64,000 nt of DNA from CBDFKF01 sp965248765 (GTDB lineage Bacteria > Pseudomonadota > Alphaproteobacteria > VGEJ01). Every line of letters begins with the position of its first letter. The first letter of the stretch is position 1. The notes under the pieces are model-generated. The model did not search any database, was not told where the DNA came from, and worked only from the letters and a program-made list of their open reading frames with translations. The stretch is taken from assembly GCA_965248765.1 (NCBI GenBank), contig CBDFKF010000003.1, positions 248,001 through 312,000 of the forward strand, read 5' to 3'. Positions 24,949-35,258 of this stretch are shown here, piece by piece. A program made the position numbers and the translations under genes.

Positions 24949-27900
24949 TCATTCGAGCTTCAATTCGTCAGACACCTCAGAGAGGAGCGCATTGATCTTG
25001 TCCACCGCCTCCGGGTCCGGAGCGGTTTCTCCACCGAACTCAATGCGGAGATTGAACTTGAGATCGTTCCCGACAGCGGCCTTGGTGATGTCCGGAATCT
25101 GGTCAGCCAAATCCTGGATGCCGTTGGCTTCCAGCACCGCCTCGGCGATGAGCAATCCTTTAGGTTTCGGCGTGAATGGCTTCCCTTCGCCCTCGCCGAG
25201 CCCTCGGCCAGCCGGCACATGAAGAACAACGTGCTGGGCTCCGGCGATGTCGCACGGCCATGAGGCACTGTCGTCGGTGAGCTCGATCCATCGCGCCCGG
25301 ATGCCGGCGTCGATTGCTGATTGCACAATCGGCCAGGGCAGGGTCCTACCGCGTTTGGTCGAGAGCGAAGTCGAAATGGCGAGGGCGTTGGCCTTACCGT
25401 CTTTCCACGCGTCGGGGATCGACTCGGCCATCAACTCGTCGACGGAGATCGGGTCCGGCGGCGGCTGAAGCGTTGCAGATGCGCTGGGAACGCCGGCGGG
25501 TACTGGCTCCCCAAGAATTGAGGCGGGCCCATTGGTCAACCACACTAACCCCCGCTCGACAGCCTGCGAAACGGCATCCTCGACGGACGATGGCTCGCAT
25601 TTCGGGATAACAAGCGTCTCTTCGTAGCCTTCTCTCGGTACGGTCACTGTGTGGCCGCCGGCGAAGTAGCCGGTCACGTCCTTGACGCTGATTTCTTCGG
25701 TGGCCCAAAGCCCCGGGAGTTTCTGATGCGCGAGAAGATCGGATGCGAGTTCGCTGAGCGTTGCAGCCTCCGGCAGAAGAACCTCGAGGCCCGGGTCCTT
25801 GAGGACAGGCTCGTCGATCGCAGTTCGCCAAAACGTTTTGGTGGTCCTATCGGGGCGTAGGACCTGCGCCACCCAGATTCCTTCCTGGACCCCTTGCACC
25901 ACGGTATCCAGAATCTCTTTCCGGCGAAGCATCTTGGGCAACTTCGGAAATTGGGCGAAGGCTCCAACCAGGTCCTTGACCCGTCGGGAATTTTCTCCTT
26001 CCCGCCACAAGTCGTAGGGTCCGCCCGGCATCATCGCTTCCGAGCTGATGGCAGTTTCCTGGATGCGGGCCCGCTTGTCAGCCTTGATGGTCGTAAACAA
26101 GGGCTCATCGGTCACCGTGATCTTGAACGCGTGGATGTCGTTGCTCTCGTTGATGGTGACGACGATGGAATAAGCCTGCCTGATAGAATCGGGAATGCGT
26201 TTTCTCGCCGACTCCGTTTCATTGGCCAGCATTTGCTCGCGGATCGGGTCGATCGGTTGATCCTTGAGCTGATCGCGGACTTCCTGCCAACCCAGATACT
26301 CCCGGACCCGGGTGCGCGCGGCGTCAAGGCCGTCCTTGGAAGGAACGGCGAGGGCGACCGCGTTGCGATAAACGCGGGGGCGATCAGGCGCGGTCGTCTC
26401 GTCGATAAACCGCTTCGCTTCCGGGCTCGGTTTTCCGGATTCCGAGGTCGCCTTCGGGCCGAGCACGCCGAAATGGAACTCGCCGTCATCCTGGATATCA
26501 TGCGGCTTCTCCGGCAGATTATGCACTTTGGCGCCTGCTGCGGACGCGCCGGACGTTAGTGCCTTCAGTTTCTCGATGGCGTCGATGATCTGTGATTCCA
26601 CGAGCGCGGGCGGCACACGGGTGCTACAGGCATCGTGGTGCATCTGACGCAGGTTCGGGCGATTACCCAGCCGCCACGCCTTCGGCAAATGCGTGGTGCC
26701 GTCTGGGTTGGTTTCTCCGGTGCCGACCTCCACCTCGTCCAGGAACCATGACAGTTCCGTCCAGCGGCGCAGTGCCTTTTCCAACTCGATTTTGTCGGGC
26801 TTCGTTGCCCCGAGCAGCACGATCAACTCGTGCGTCAGCGCCTTGTGGCCGATCGGCTGAGAACTCAGGAACACGGAGATGGCGGCCTGCTCCATCTCCC
26901 GGTGGTGGAGACCGGTTGTTTCGGACTGAATGGTGCGCGCCTTGGAGAGTTCCCCCTCGAGAATCGGTCCCCATTCCTGGTGCTTTCCGTCGCCAGTGTC
27001 CACGCTGGCAAAGGAAGAAAGTTCGCGCGCAGCTTCGGCAAGATCGTTCTTTCCCGGCTCGTTCAGAAACGCGTTTGATCCGACCAGGGGACTCGTGTCC
27101 CACTTCTCGGCATTGCGAAGGGCAATTGCGAAAGTCCGGAGGATGCCACGTGTTCTCTGGAATCCATCGAGTTGAGTCCAGCGAGTGTAAAAGATCTCGG
27201 TGAGGTCTGGGTGGAAGGGATAGCTGTCCAGATAGCGCTCTTCGGCAGCCCCGCGCTCCTTCTTGGTCTGCTCGTCAAGAGCGGCGATGCTGCTGACCAC
27301 CGCGGTCACATGTGGACGGAAGATGCTCGGATCGCGAATGGAATCGGGCTCGAAGAAGCGGCGGCGCAGAACCTCCGCCACGTCCTCCTTACTCACCGGG
27401 CTCGCGTCTTCTTCCATCTGGCGACCGAATACCTCTGATACGTCTGCCAGGAGTTCCTTTCCGAAATCGTCATACTTCCGGGGATCGGAGGCGAGGAGCG
27501 AGGCCACCATGGCGCACCGGTCCACCTTCACGACCGCCTGAGTGAGGTATTGGAAGAAGCTGACCAAGCGTCCGCGCCAGGTCGGATCGGTTTCGACTTT
27601 GCTGCGGGTGTACATCAGCACTTCGTCGAGGAGCACTAACGTCGAGAGATCATCCTCTTGGGGCTTGGACAGCAAATCCACAACAAGGGGCTCAGCCGGT
27701 GGCGTGTCACGCTCCTCGTCCTTGCCATCGGCGTGGATTAGCTTGAGGCCGTCCGCCCCCGCCAACTGATAGGCAAGGATGCTCCACGGTGCTTGAGCAT
27801 CCTGATCGTTCCATCGGGACCAGGCGTTTCGATACCCTTCTCCAGGTCGATCTTGTCAAAGCACAGCGCGGCAACCCGCGCCTTCGGCGCCTTGAGGCCG

Positions 27901-28262
27901 ATGTGCGCCTCGAACTCCTGAACGGCGGGCAGGTCGGGCAGACCGGATGGGTCGTGCACGAGATGCCTGAGCGTGATGAGCGTATGGGCTTTGCCGCCGC
28001 CGTAGTTGACGGAGAGTTTTCGATACGCCTTGTCGGTCTTGCCCGCTAGGCGGAGGACAACGTCCTTGACCAGCTCACGAAGATTATAGGTCGGGTAGGT
28101 GAGGGCGAAGAATTCCGCAGGGTCCTCGTAGACCGGCCGCCTGCCTTTCTGCATGACGACGTCGTAAAGGTCGGCGGCAAATACGGCAAGCGAGAGTTCG
28201 CCTGTTTTCAGATCGTCGCGCAGCTGCACGACTTCATGCCAGGGTTTCCAAGAAGTTTTCAT
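24949..28262 (-). pseudogene. DUF499-type AAA ATPase, split by a one-base frameshift
   Basis: About 1,100-residue protein of the DUF499 (COG1483-type) ATPase family, regularly found with DUF1156 methylases in defence loci. The first 156 residues read from 28262 (KPWHEVVQLRDDLKTGELSLAVFAADL, then the P-loop at LSVNYGGGKAHTL). At about 27789-27791 one base is missing, and the rest continues in another frame (QLAGADGLKLIHADGKDEERD, with VLLDEVLMYTR as Walker B). The P-loop Lys is followed by Ala where Thr or Ser normally binds magnesium. It starts 13 bases after the methylase stop. The break may be a sequencing error, but the Ala is independent of it. Confidence 0.8.
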
Positions 28263-28275
28263 CTTTCGTATCTCC

Positions 28276-31200
28276 TTACACCAGTTGCCCCTGGCGTGGA
28301 GCGCTGATCCCGCCGCGCGCGGCCACGTGGTTGCTCAAGGATTCGAGCAACGAGCGTTCGTCCGAACCACTCGCGGCGAGCTCGATGAGGGCTTGCAGGA
28401 TCTGGTTGAACAAGGCGTTTCGATTGAGCCCGCGACTATCGAGATAGTCATCGACCTTGACCTGGTCCCCGGCGCGCCACATGTGCATCAGCTTGTGCAC
28501 CTGGTCGATGAGAGGAACGGGCCGCCCACCCGGCGCATCCAGGCCCAGGTTTCGGCCGCGCCGCTGGGCCCAGGCCTTGAGCTTCACCTTGGCGCCCGAG
28601 CCGCTGTCCTCATCTTCGCCAGTATCGGCGGCGGCCTCGACCTCATCATCTTCGGCGCTGGCGCTCGCTTTCCCCGACTGACCGAGCACGTCAAACTGGT
28701 TGACGAGCGCGGAATCCGACAAGTTGCATGACAGGGCGTACAGGATGCAGGCCCCTATCGGCGCCTCGTCCATCCCGAAGTCATGACGGTGGAGCAGGTA
28801 GTACGTAGTCACATCGTCGAGGCCGGTCACAACCTCCTCGCCGCCGTCATGGGTGAGCACGCGACCAACGACGAAGTCGACGACCATCCGCCGAACCTCG
28901 CGCAAGAACTCCGAGACGGTCATGAGTTGGTTAGGGTCGTTCGCTTTCTTGACGACCGGATGCCTGCTGAATGCTTCCATTGCAGGCCCGGTGGCGGCCC
29001 ACACGAAGTCCGGCCCGCGAATGCCGGCATCCCAGAAGTCGCGTAGCTTTTGGGCGATGTTCTCGCGCATCTCTTTGAGAACAGTGTTGTCCCATCCCGG
29101 GCGCGCAACGGATGAGCGCTTGCGACATACGAGCCAGACCGACGAAGAAAGAGCAGCGGAAGCCATCGCGCGGGTCCTCGTGCTCATCTCCGTTTGGATC
29201 GGCCAGGACCCATCAACGAGGAACCCGGCGCGTATCAAACCGGACACGAGCGCCTCCCAAGCGTCTGGCTGCTTGTTTGCAAAAACAACAACTATTCGTC
29301 CTTCCGGCACGAGAGCGGCGTGACAAGCCTTAAACGCTCGGAACATTCCGTCTTCGTAATTCGCCTTCGACCGCTCTTTATCGCCGTCGAACCGACCCGC
29401 ATCGTCGATTAGTTCCCCGTCCTTGCTCTCGTGATCCCATTTCGGGCCAAGAGGTTTGGTGAGAATTTGATCCGTTGCCGAATTAACCCCGGTAATCGAT
29501 CGGCGCAGCCAAACATAGAAATAGTCCATCGCGTCGGAATACGGGATTGCGTCGTAATAAGGTGGGTCAGTGACAATGACATCCACTTTGTCGTCCATGG
29601 GAACTAGGGCGCTCTGGCACAGTGCGTTGGCTTGTGGAGCTCCGATGGCTGCCAGGCACGCGTGAGAAACCACCAGCGAAACCCAATCTAGCGCGCTTTG
29701 ATAGCCGCCGGTGGTAGCGCCCAGAGGATTGACTTCTGCGAAATCCCAACAATAGGCAATGCAAATCTTGAGAACGTCCCTTCGACCTTTTCTCCTCGAT
29801 TATGCCAACGGGAAATATTGCTATTTTGGTTCGCGAGCCGATCTAGCATACATGCCAAGTAAAACCTGACGGACTCTGCCCAATATTCGGGGTAATTGTG
29901 CTGTTTTACTTTGCGGCCGGTATTATCTGTGGCCTTCAGAAAAGTTCCAAATTCGACGAGTTGCCGGGTCGTAAACAGCTTTCGCCACGTGTCGATACCG
30001 TAGCCGTCCACGGAAAACGCACGCGCAGCACCGCTTCCTCCCTTAGGCGTAGGCTCTTCCGGCAGACCGAACGGTATGTCAGCATAAAGCGCTTGAAGCT
30101 GCTCCTCGGTCACCTCCGTCGCTGCGCGCTCATGGTCCGTGGGCAAGCGGTATTCTTTACCGTTTGTCCCGTCCAAAACCACGACGGTCATGACCGCGCC
30201 CAATCGACCGGCACGGCCTTCGAGCCGAATATCTTCCATGGTCATAGTGGGCTGATTGCAGCAGGGGCAGGTTGCTCCCCTTCGGCTCATGGTTCCGGTG
30301 CCAAGCCTCTTGTCGTTCTCGCGCCGCTGCGCCGCATTGCCGCCGTTTTGCGGAACTTCGGTTTGAACGTCGAATACCACACTCGTTCGACCGGCGTCGG
30401 GTTTCATGGTCAGCAGAACGCGCTTTCGGTCCTTCTTGCAAAGCCAGCGCGTCTTGAGCAGCGGTGCGGTGGCGCGGCAGTTCTTGCATTTGACGGTCCG
30501 GGCCCAGAGGTATGCAACCGTAGGCTTGGCCACCCAGCGCGGCTTCTGTGGGTCCTTCAAATAGGCTTCATCGAACTCAGTATTCAAAGGGTCAATCTGC
30601 GGGTCGCCGTTCTCGTCGACATCAAGAAGTCGCATCGGCTTTTTCTCGTAATCTTTGCCTGGCTCCAACGGCTCGAACTCGGCGTAGGTGGGGTAAAGGG
30701 GGGCAAGTTCCTTGCGGGCTCTAGCCAGCACCCATCGGCCCCAGGCGCGGACGTGCCAAGCGAGATCGGCCTTGAGCGTAGGGTCATCGTGGGGCAGGGC
30801 ATCGAGCTGGATTTCCCCGCCGTCGCCGTGGCCGAGCCGCTCAAGGAATGTCCGCAAGCTTGCGCCCTTGAACCCCTTCGCCTTCAAGAATCCCTCCATG
30901 AACTGGCAGTCCTTGAGCGCGAACTCGGGTAGCGGCTTGGCTTGGCCCGCGAGCTTCTGCGGATATTCGAGTGTGCACTTGAGGATGAACCAGGCAACCG
31001 GGTTGATGTCGATGGCGGTCACTTCGCACCCCAGACGCATCGCCTCGAGCGGAATGGCGCCGCCACCCGCGAACGGGTCCAGCACTTTTGGTGCGCGGCC
31101 GCCGTAAGCCTTGCGGATTTCCTCGCGAAACCAGTCGAGGTTCGGTCCGTTCTCCCGCTTCCAGTGAAGGATGCCGCCGATCGTCTCCTCCTTCACTTTC

Positions 31201-31471
31201 TCAACCGTGCGTCCGCCGACGCGCTTGCGCTCGATCTTCTCGACGACGTGGCCGGCCATGCGCTCCAGAATCGCTTTTCGTTTTCAGGATCACCAGGATC
31301 GGGAAGCAGAGTCGCGATCAGGGCGGCGCGCGATGCCGCCAACGGCCGCCGCGCCGGCCAAATATGCAGCGTGGAAATGTGTCCGTGGCGCACGTTCTTC
31401 TCGTGGACGGAGTCGAGCGAGGCCTCCTTGAGGGGGAAGGCGATTTCGATGAGGCGGCGATTTTCAGGCAC
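28276..31471 (-). pseudogene. DUF1156 DNA adenine methyltransferase, broken by two one-base deletions
   Basis: About 1,065-residue methylase of the DUF1156 (COG1743-type) family. The N-terminal DUF1156 block is RLIEIAFPLKEASLDSVHEKN and HGHISTLHIWPARRPLAASRA. SAM motif I is VLDPFAGGGAIPLEAM; zinc-ribbon cysteines are in VKCKNCRATAP and ATCPCCNQPTM; the catalytic motif is DPPYYDAIPYSD. The frame shifts twice, near 31275-31278 (a T run one base short) and near 29745-29747 (a C run one base short); adding one base at each gives a single 1,065-codon frame. Both sites are short homopolymers, so sequencing error is a serious alternative to decay. The likely role is self-marking or a modification step in the defence operon. 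Confidence 0.82.
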
Positions 31472-31484
31472 GGCTGGCTTCTCC

Positions 31485-33404
31485 CTATCTCAAGAACTGC
31501 TGTCCGGAGACCGGGGCAGGCCGAGTAGGACCAAGTTCGTCGATGAAGCGGGATGAAATGGTTCCGACCGTATTGCCTCGGCCCCGCACTTCGACGCCCA
31601 TCCGGTAAGCGCGGTCTCGGGGCAGGTTGGTGACGCTCGAAAGGACCAGAACCTCGCGGGCGCGGGTAATCGACACGTAGAAAAGCCGACGCTGCTCTTC
31701 CAACGCAACGTTCATCTCACCTTGCGAGGCGTCCCGAGGTAGCGTCGGAACAAGGCCCTCGACGCAGCCCATCGCCACGACCAAGTCGGCGGTGAGGCCC
31801 TTTGATTTATGGAGGCTCATCACGCGCACATAATCGACATCGGTCGGCAGCTCGGGTTGAGTAATGCCTGTTCGTAGCCGATCGAGAAGCTGCGCTGCGT
31901 CCGCGTCGGGATCGAGGCCCGCAGCCATGGTCCGAATCTGGGCGAAGTCGGGATCGTTGTTCGGGAAAAGAGCATCGAGCAACGCATCGCCTCGAAGGGT
32001 TGCCAAGATATCCAGTTGGTCTCTTAGGTCGCGTAGCCGTGCAATCAGATGCCGGCCATGCGGAAGAATGAGTTGTCCAGCTTCGATACCTTGAAGCGTA
32101 TTCGTCAGCGAGATCCCGTTCGCGGCAATTGAGTTTCGAACACGGTCCCACGAGCCTCTCCGCAAACTGGCGCTCCCGAAACCGCACCTGCAACGAAGCG
32201 CGACGCTATCCTCCGGGTTCGTGGCCAAGGTAAGAAGCGTGAAGGCTTGCTGCGCTCGGCACCTCATGAGGTTTGTGGGGTCGCCATCGAGTGCCTCTTC
32301 CTGGAAAAAGCTATGGGCTAATACGCCCCTTTCGTTGAGCGATTGGCGAACGGCGTAACCGAATTGGCGGCGCGGTGCGGGCACGAGAACTCGACCGGGA
32401 TCGACTCGATCAGAACGTACAAGCCGTTCAATGAATTCGGCGAGTCCCTGGGCCTCTCGCTCCATGCTTTGCCATTGCACGATGTGGATTTCACCCGCCC
32501 CATTCTCGGGGCGGGCGGTCAGGACACGATTGGTCCGCCGCCGGTTGTTCGAGATGAGCCGGTTGGCCACCTCTACGATATCGGTGGGGCACCGCCGGCA
32601 GAGGTCCAGTGTTTCATCCACCGTTTCGGGATGCTGATCATGGAACTCCGCGATGCCCTCGGGGTGGGCAAACTTGAAGGAATAGATCGACTGGTCCTCG
32701 TCGCCGATGATCGTAAGCTGGGCATTCTCGGCGACGAGCTGGACGAATTCCTGTTCCGCCGCATTTAGGTCTTGGTATTCGTCGACCAGAATGCGGGAGA
32801 AGGCGGTGCGCTCAAGGCTGGCAGGATTATTCCGCAGATAGCGGAGGGCCTCCGGGACGAGTTCGCCGATCAACATGGCGTCGTGAAACGCCAGCCAGTC
32901 GAGTAATTGCCGGTGAAACCGCTGATCCACTGGATCGTTCGGCCAACCAGGCTGCTCGCTCTGAAGACGCGCCCAGGCCGACTCGAAGGCTTTGAGGCGC
33001 CTTCGTCGTGCATGGAGGTTCCCGAATTGACCGTCGTGCATGTCCTGCAGCAGGAAGCGCTTCTCGTACTCGAGCAATGGGCGCGGCACACGGCCAGTGA
33101 TCTCGAGCACTTCGTTTCGGGCAAGTATGCGGAAACAGAGCGCGTGTACCGTGGTGGCGCGAACCGAGGGCGCGCCATCGGCGTCGAGGTCCTCCAGTTC
33201 GCGTTTTAGGTCGCCTGCAGCAGTGCGGGTGAAAGTACAGACCAAGATCTGCCGAGGCGCCACGCCGCTCTCCAGGAGGCGTGCGATCCGCCGGATTAGT
33301 GTGAATGTCTTGCCAGTCCCTGGACCGGCACGAACGCGGAGTGGCGAGTCGTCGGTAGCCGCGATGCGCAGTGACGGACCTTCGAGATTGTCGTCCCGGG
33401 GCAT
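31485..33404 (-). CDS. UvrD/Rep-family superfamily 1A DNA helicase
   Basis: 639-residue 3'-5' helicase. Motif I is RAGPGTGKTFTLIRR (about 25-39), motif II VDEYQDLN, motif III GDEDQSIYSF, motif V SLHKSKGLTADLVV, motif VI EEQRRLFYVSITRAR. It is close to the typical UvrD core without nuclease domains. The ATG at 33404 shares its A with the TAA of the preceding gene, and the methylase begins 13 bases after its stop, so it is inside the defence operon. It likely unwinds DNA for the associated nucleases. Confidence 0.88.
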   Translation of the reverse strand: MPRDDNLEGPSLRIAATDDSPLRVRAGPGTGKTFTLIRRIARLLESGVAPRQILVCTFTRTAAGDLKRELEDLDADGAPSVRATTVHALCFRILARNEVLEITGRVPRPLLEYEKRFLLQDMHDGQFGNLHARRRRLKAFESAWARLQSEQPGWPNDPVDQRFHRQLLDWLAFHDAMLIGELVPEALRYLRNNPASLERTAFSRILVDEYQDLNAAEQEFVQLVAENAQLTIIGDEDQSIYSFKFAHPEGIAEFHDQHPETVDETLDLCRRCPTDIVEVANRLISNNRRRTNRVLTARPENGAGEIHIVQWQSMEREAQGLAEFIERLVRSDRVDPGRVLVPAPRRQFGYAVRQSLNERGVLAHSFFQEEALDGDPTNLMRCRAQQAFTLLTLATNPEDSVALRCRCGFGSASLRRGSWDRVRNSIAANGISLTNTLQGIEAGQLILPHGRHLIARLRDLRDQLDILATLRGDALLDALFPNNDPDFAQIRTMAAGLDPDADAAQLLDRLRTGITQPELPTDVDYVRVMSLHKSKGLTADLVVAMGCVEGLVPTLPRDASQGEMNVALEEQRRLFYVSITRAREVLVLSSVTNLPRDRAYRMGVEVRGRGNTVGTISSRFIDELGPTRPAPVSGQQFLR

Positions 33405-34381
33405 TACTCGCTCTCCGGTTCTGCGGCGGATAGGACTTCCGCGCTCGGAATCACCACGTTGCCCTTGGCCTTCACCAAGAGGTTTCGAAACGGATCCCGC
33501 ACTCGGACGAGCCGCGGCCTCGGACTGGCGCAGTTGAAGGCGACGTAAAGCCAGTACTGTTCCCGAAGGTTGCAGGCCTTGGCCCACTCGTTCTCGGACA
33601 GTTCGATCTCGCCGACACCAGCCCGCCCCTTGACTTCGATCGCGCGTTGTCCTGCCTCAGGACGGAGGGACAGGAGATCGAAGCCCGGCCAGTCCGTAAG
33701 CCCGGCACGCCGTGCAAGTTCGGGGCGCGAGACGTCCTTCACTTCGGCTCCGAAGGTCTCCTCGTATGCGGCCGCGACCTTCATGGCGATTGCTTCGACC
33801 TGGGCGTCGTAACGCTTGATCTCTTCGGGATCCTGGGAGGGTACGACGAGCGCATGGGCGAGAAACTCGACCTCTCCGGCCCGGATATGGCCCGGTTCGC
33901 CTCGTAGTTCGTTGAGACGGCAATTGCGCGTTGCCGCCAAGCTCCGCTGCCGTTCCTTGATCTTTGAGAGCTCCCCCTTGGCGTGCGGGTCGCCAGCACG
34001 GGCTTTGTCGGTGAAACGGGCTCGTGCCGCTGCTAGCTCGGCGGTCTGATAGTCAAAGCCTCGGTTAACGAACTCCAGGCGGGCGGGCAGATCGTCGAGG
34101 AGGCGCTGTCGGTGGGACTGCACGAGGCGCTCGATCACGTCGTCGCGGGCGAATCCGATGGCGTTGGGCACCATCCTGCGAGCCAGGGCAGCAAGTGGCA
34201 CGCGGCTCGGCGCGAAGCCTTTGGCTCCTCTTAGCAGAAGAAGATGCTCGACCGGCCATTCCTCAACGGCACCGTCTTTTGTTTGGCGCAACCCGACCAG
34301 CCGCGAATCGAGCAGCTTCGCGCCAATTTCGACACCGCCGATGCGCATTGAAGCGATCATTGCGCGGCCCGCCGTGCTCAC
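33404..34381 (-). CDS. C-terminal part of an SNF2/DEAD-type helicase with DUF3883 (nuclease-fold) domain
   Basis: 325 residues. Residues about 70-185 (ERLVQSHRQRLLDDLPARLEFVNRGFDYQTAEL and the charged stretch after) match the region that follows the helicase core in large defence helicases. Residues about 230-310 form a DUF3883 domain, a PD-(D/E)XK-like fold, with Asp and Glu-x-Lys in GFDLLSLRPEAGQRAIEVKGRAG. The helicase motor itself is missing. The GTG start overlaps the stop of the small gene upstream by four bases, so it is translated, but it is probably a remnant created when element DNA joined the defence locus near 34,380. Confidence 0.7.
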   Translation of the reverse strand: MSTAGRAMIASMRIGGVEIGAKLLDSRLVGLRQTKDGAVEEWPVEHLLLLRGAKGFAPSRVPLAALARRMVPNAIGFARDDVIERLVQSHRQRLLDDLPARLEFVNRGFDYQTAELAAARARFTDKARAGDPHAKGELSKIKERQRSLAATRNCRLNELRGEPGHIRAGEVEFLAHALVVPSQDPEEIKRYDAQVEAIAMKVAAAYEETFGAEVKDVSRPELARRAGLTDWPGFDLLSLRPEAGQRAIEVKGRAGVGEIELSENEWAKACNLREQYWLYVAFNCASPRPRLVRVRDPFRNLLVKAKGNVVIPSAEVLSAAEPESE

Positions 34382-34602
34382 AGGAAGGGATGCGTAGCGA
34401 TGAGACGCTCGGCAACTTCGCGGATGCGGCAGCGCTCATGCACGTGCACCGGCCCGCGGTAATCCTCGTCGAGATGGATGACGTAGTAGTGGGAGCCGGG
34501 GCGGAGGCAGTCGGGCTGGCGGTAGACGTCGCCGACGAAATCGTCATCGAGATAGATCCTGGACTCGTCCGGTGCGATGCGTTTGAAGCGGACGGGTTGC
34601 AT
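34378..34602 (-). CDS. Small hypothetical element protein
   Basis: 74-residue protein (begins MQPVRFKRIAPDESRIYLDDD), rich in Tyr, His and acidic residues, no recognised domain. It is the last clear member of the element backbone transcribed leftward, and its stop overlaps the GTG of the DUF3883 gene (GTGA). Function unknown. Confidence 0.6.
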   Translation of the reverse strand: MQPVRFKRIAPDESRIYLDDDFVGDVYRQPDCLRPGSHYYVIHLDEDYRGPVHVHERCRIREVAERLIATHPFL

Positions 34603-34682
34603 GGTGCGGTTCTCCTTCGGTGTCGCCGGTGCCGCGGACGGGACTCTCTCTTCCTCCCCGCGGCGTCAGTCCCTCTTCCGCT

Positions 34683-35258
34683 TCACTCTCCTCTCCGCTT
34701 CGCCCGCGCCGGCCCGCCGAGCTGAGAGACGATCGCGCCCGCGGCGATGCGGTTCATGTGCTCGCAAGCCGTGCGCGGGTGAATCTCGGCGAGGTTGAAC
34801 ACGGGGATCTCGTGGTGGCGCGCGATGCGGATGGCCATGCCTGTGCCGCCGGCGACGACACCGCCCTCGGTCCAGCAGATGACGGCATCGACTGGGTCGT
34901 CGGCGCCGGGACCGAGCAGGATGGCGGTGTTCCTGGCATGAAGCTTGCGCACCGCGGCAGAGCAGCGTTTCCAGGCCGGATGATGCGGCGCGGCAATGGG
35001 GTGCAACATCGAGCAGTCCTTTGCCGAGAGCGCATAGCCGTCGGGCGTGGACCAGCCGTTGAAGCGTGGCCAGGGGAGGAAGATGGTGCGCCGGGCGGGG
35101 AGCGTGCCGCGAGCGAAGGCCCGGTCGGCTCCCTCGGCGCCGCCGGTCCGTAGATGCCATCCCTGATGTGCGAGATAGCGGGCGAAGCGTTCCATGATGT
35201 CGCGGACGGGCTCGGGCGTTCTCCGCGCACCGATGCCGGCGTAGGTGAAAAGGGTCAT
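34683..35258 (-). CDS. SLOG-superfamily (DprA/LOG-like) nucleotide-binding protein
   Basis: 191-residue Rossmann-like protein. The N terminus FTYAGIGARRTPEPVRDIM and LRTGGAEGADRAFARG resemble the nucleotide-binding loops of DprA/SLOG proteins, and VICWTEGGVVAGGTGMAIRIA is the second conserved glycine-rich block. Such proteins are common on phages and conjugative elements and are thought to bind nucleotides or nucleotide-derived ligands. Its start overlaps the TOPRIM gene stop by four bases (ATGA). Exact role unknown. Confidence 0.7.
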   Translation of the reverse strand: MTLFTYAGIGARRTPEPVRDIMERFARYLAHQGWHLRTGGAEGADRAFARGTLPARRTIFLPWPRFNGWSTPDGYALSAKDCSMLHPIAAPHHPAWKRCSAAVRKLHARNTAILLGPGADDPVDAVICWTEGGVVAGGTGMAIRIARHHEIPVFNLAEIHPRTACEHMNRIAAGAIVSQLGGPARAKRRGE

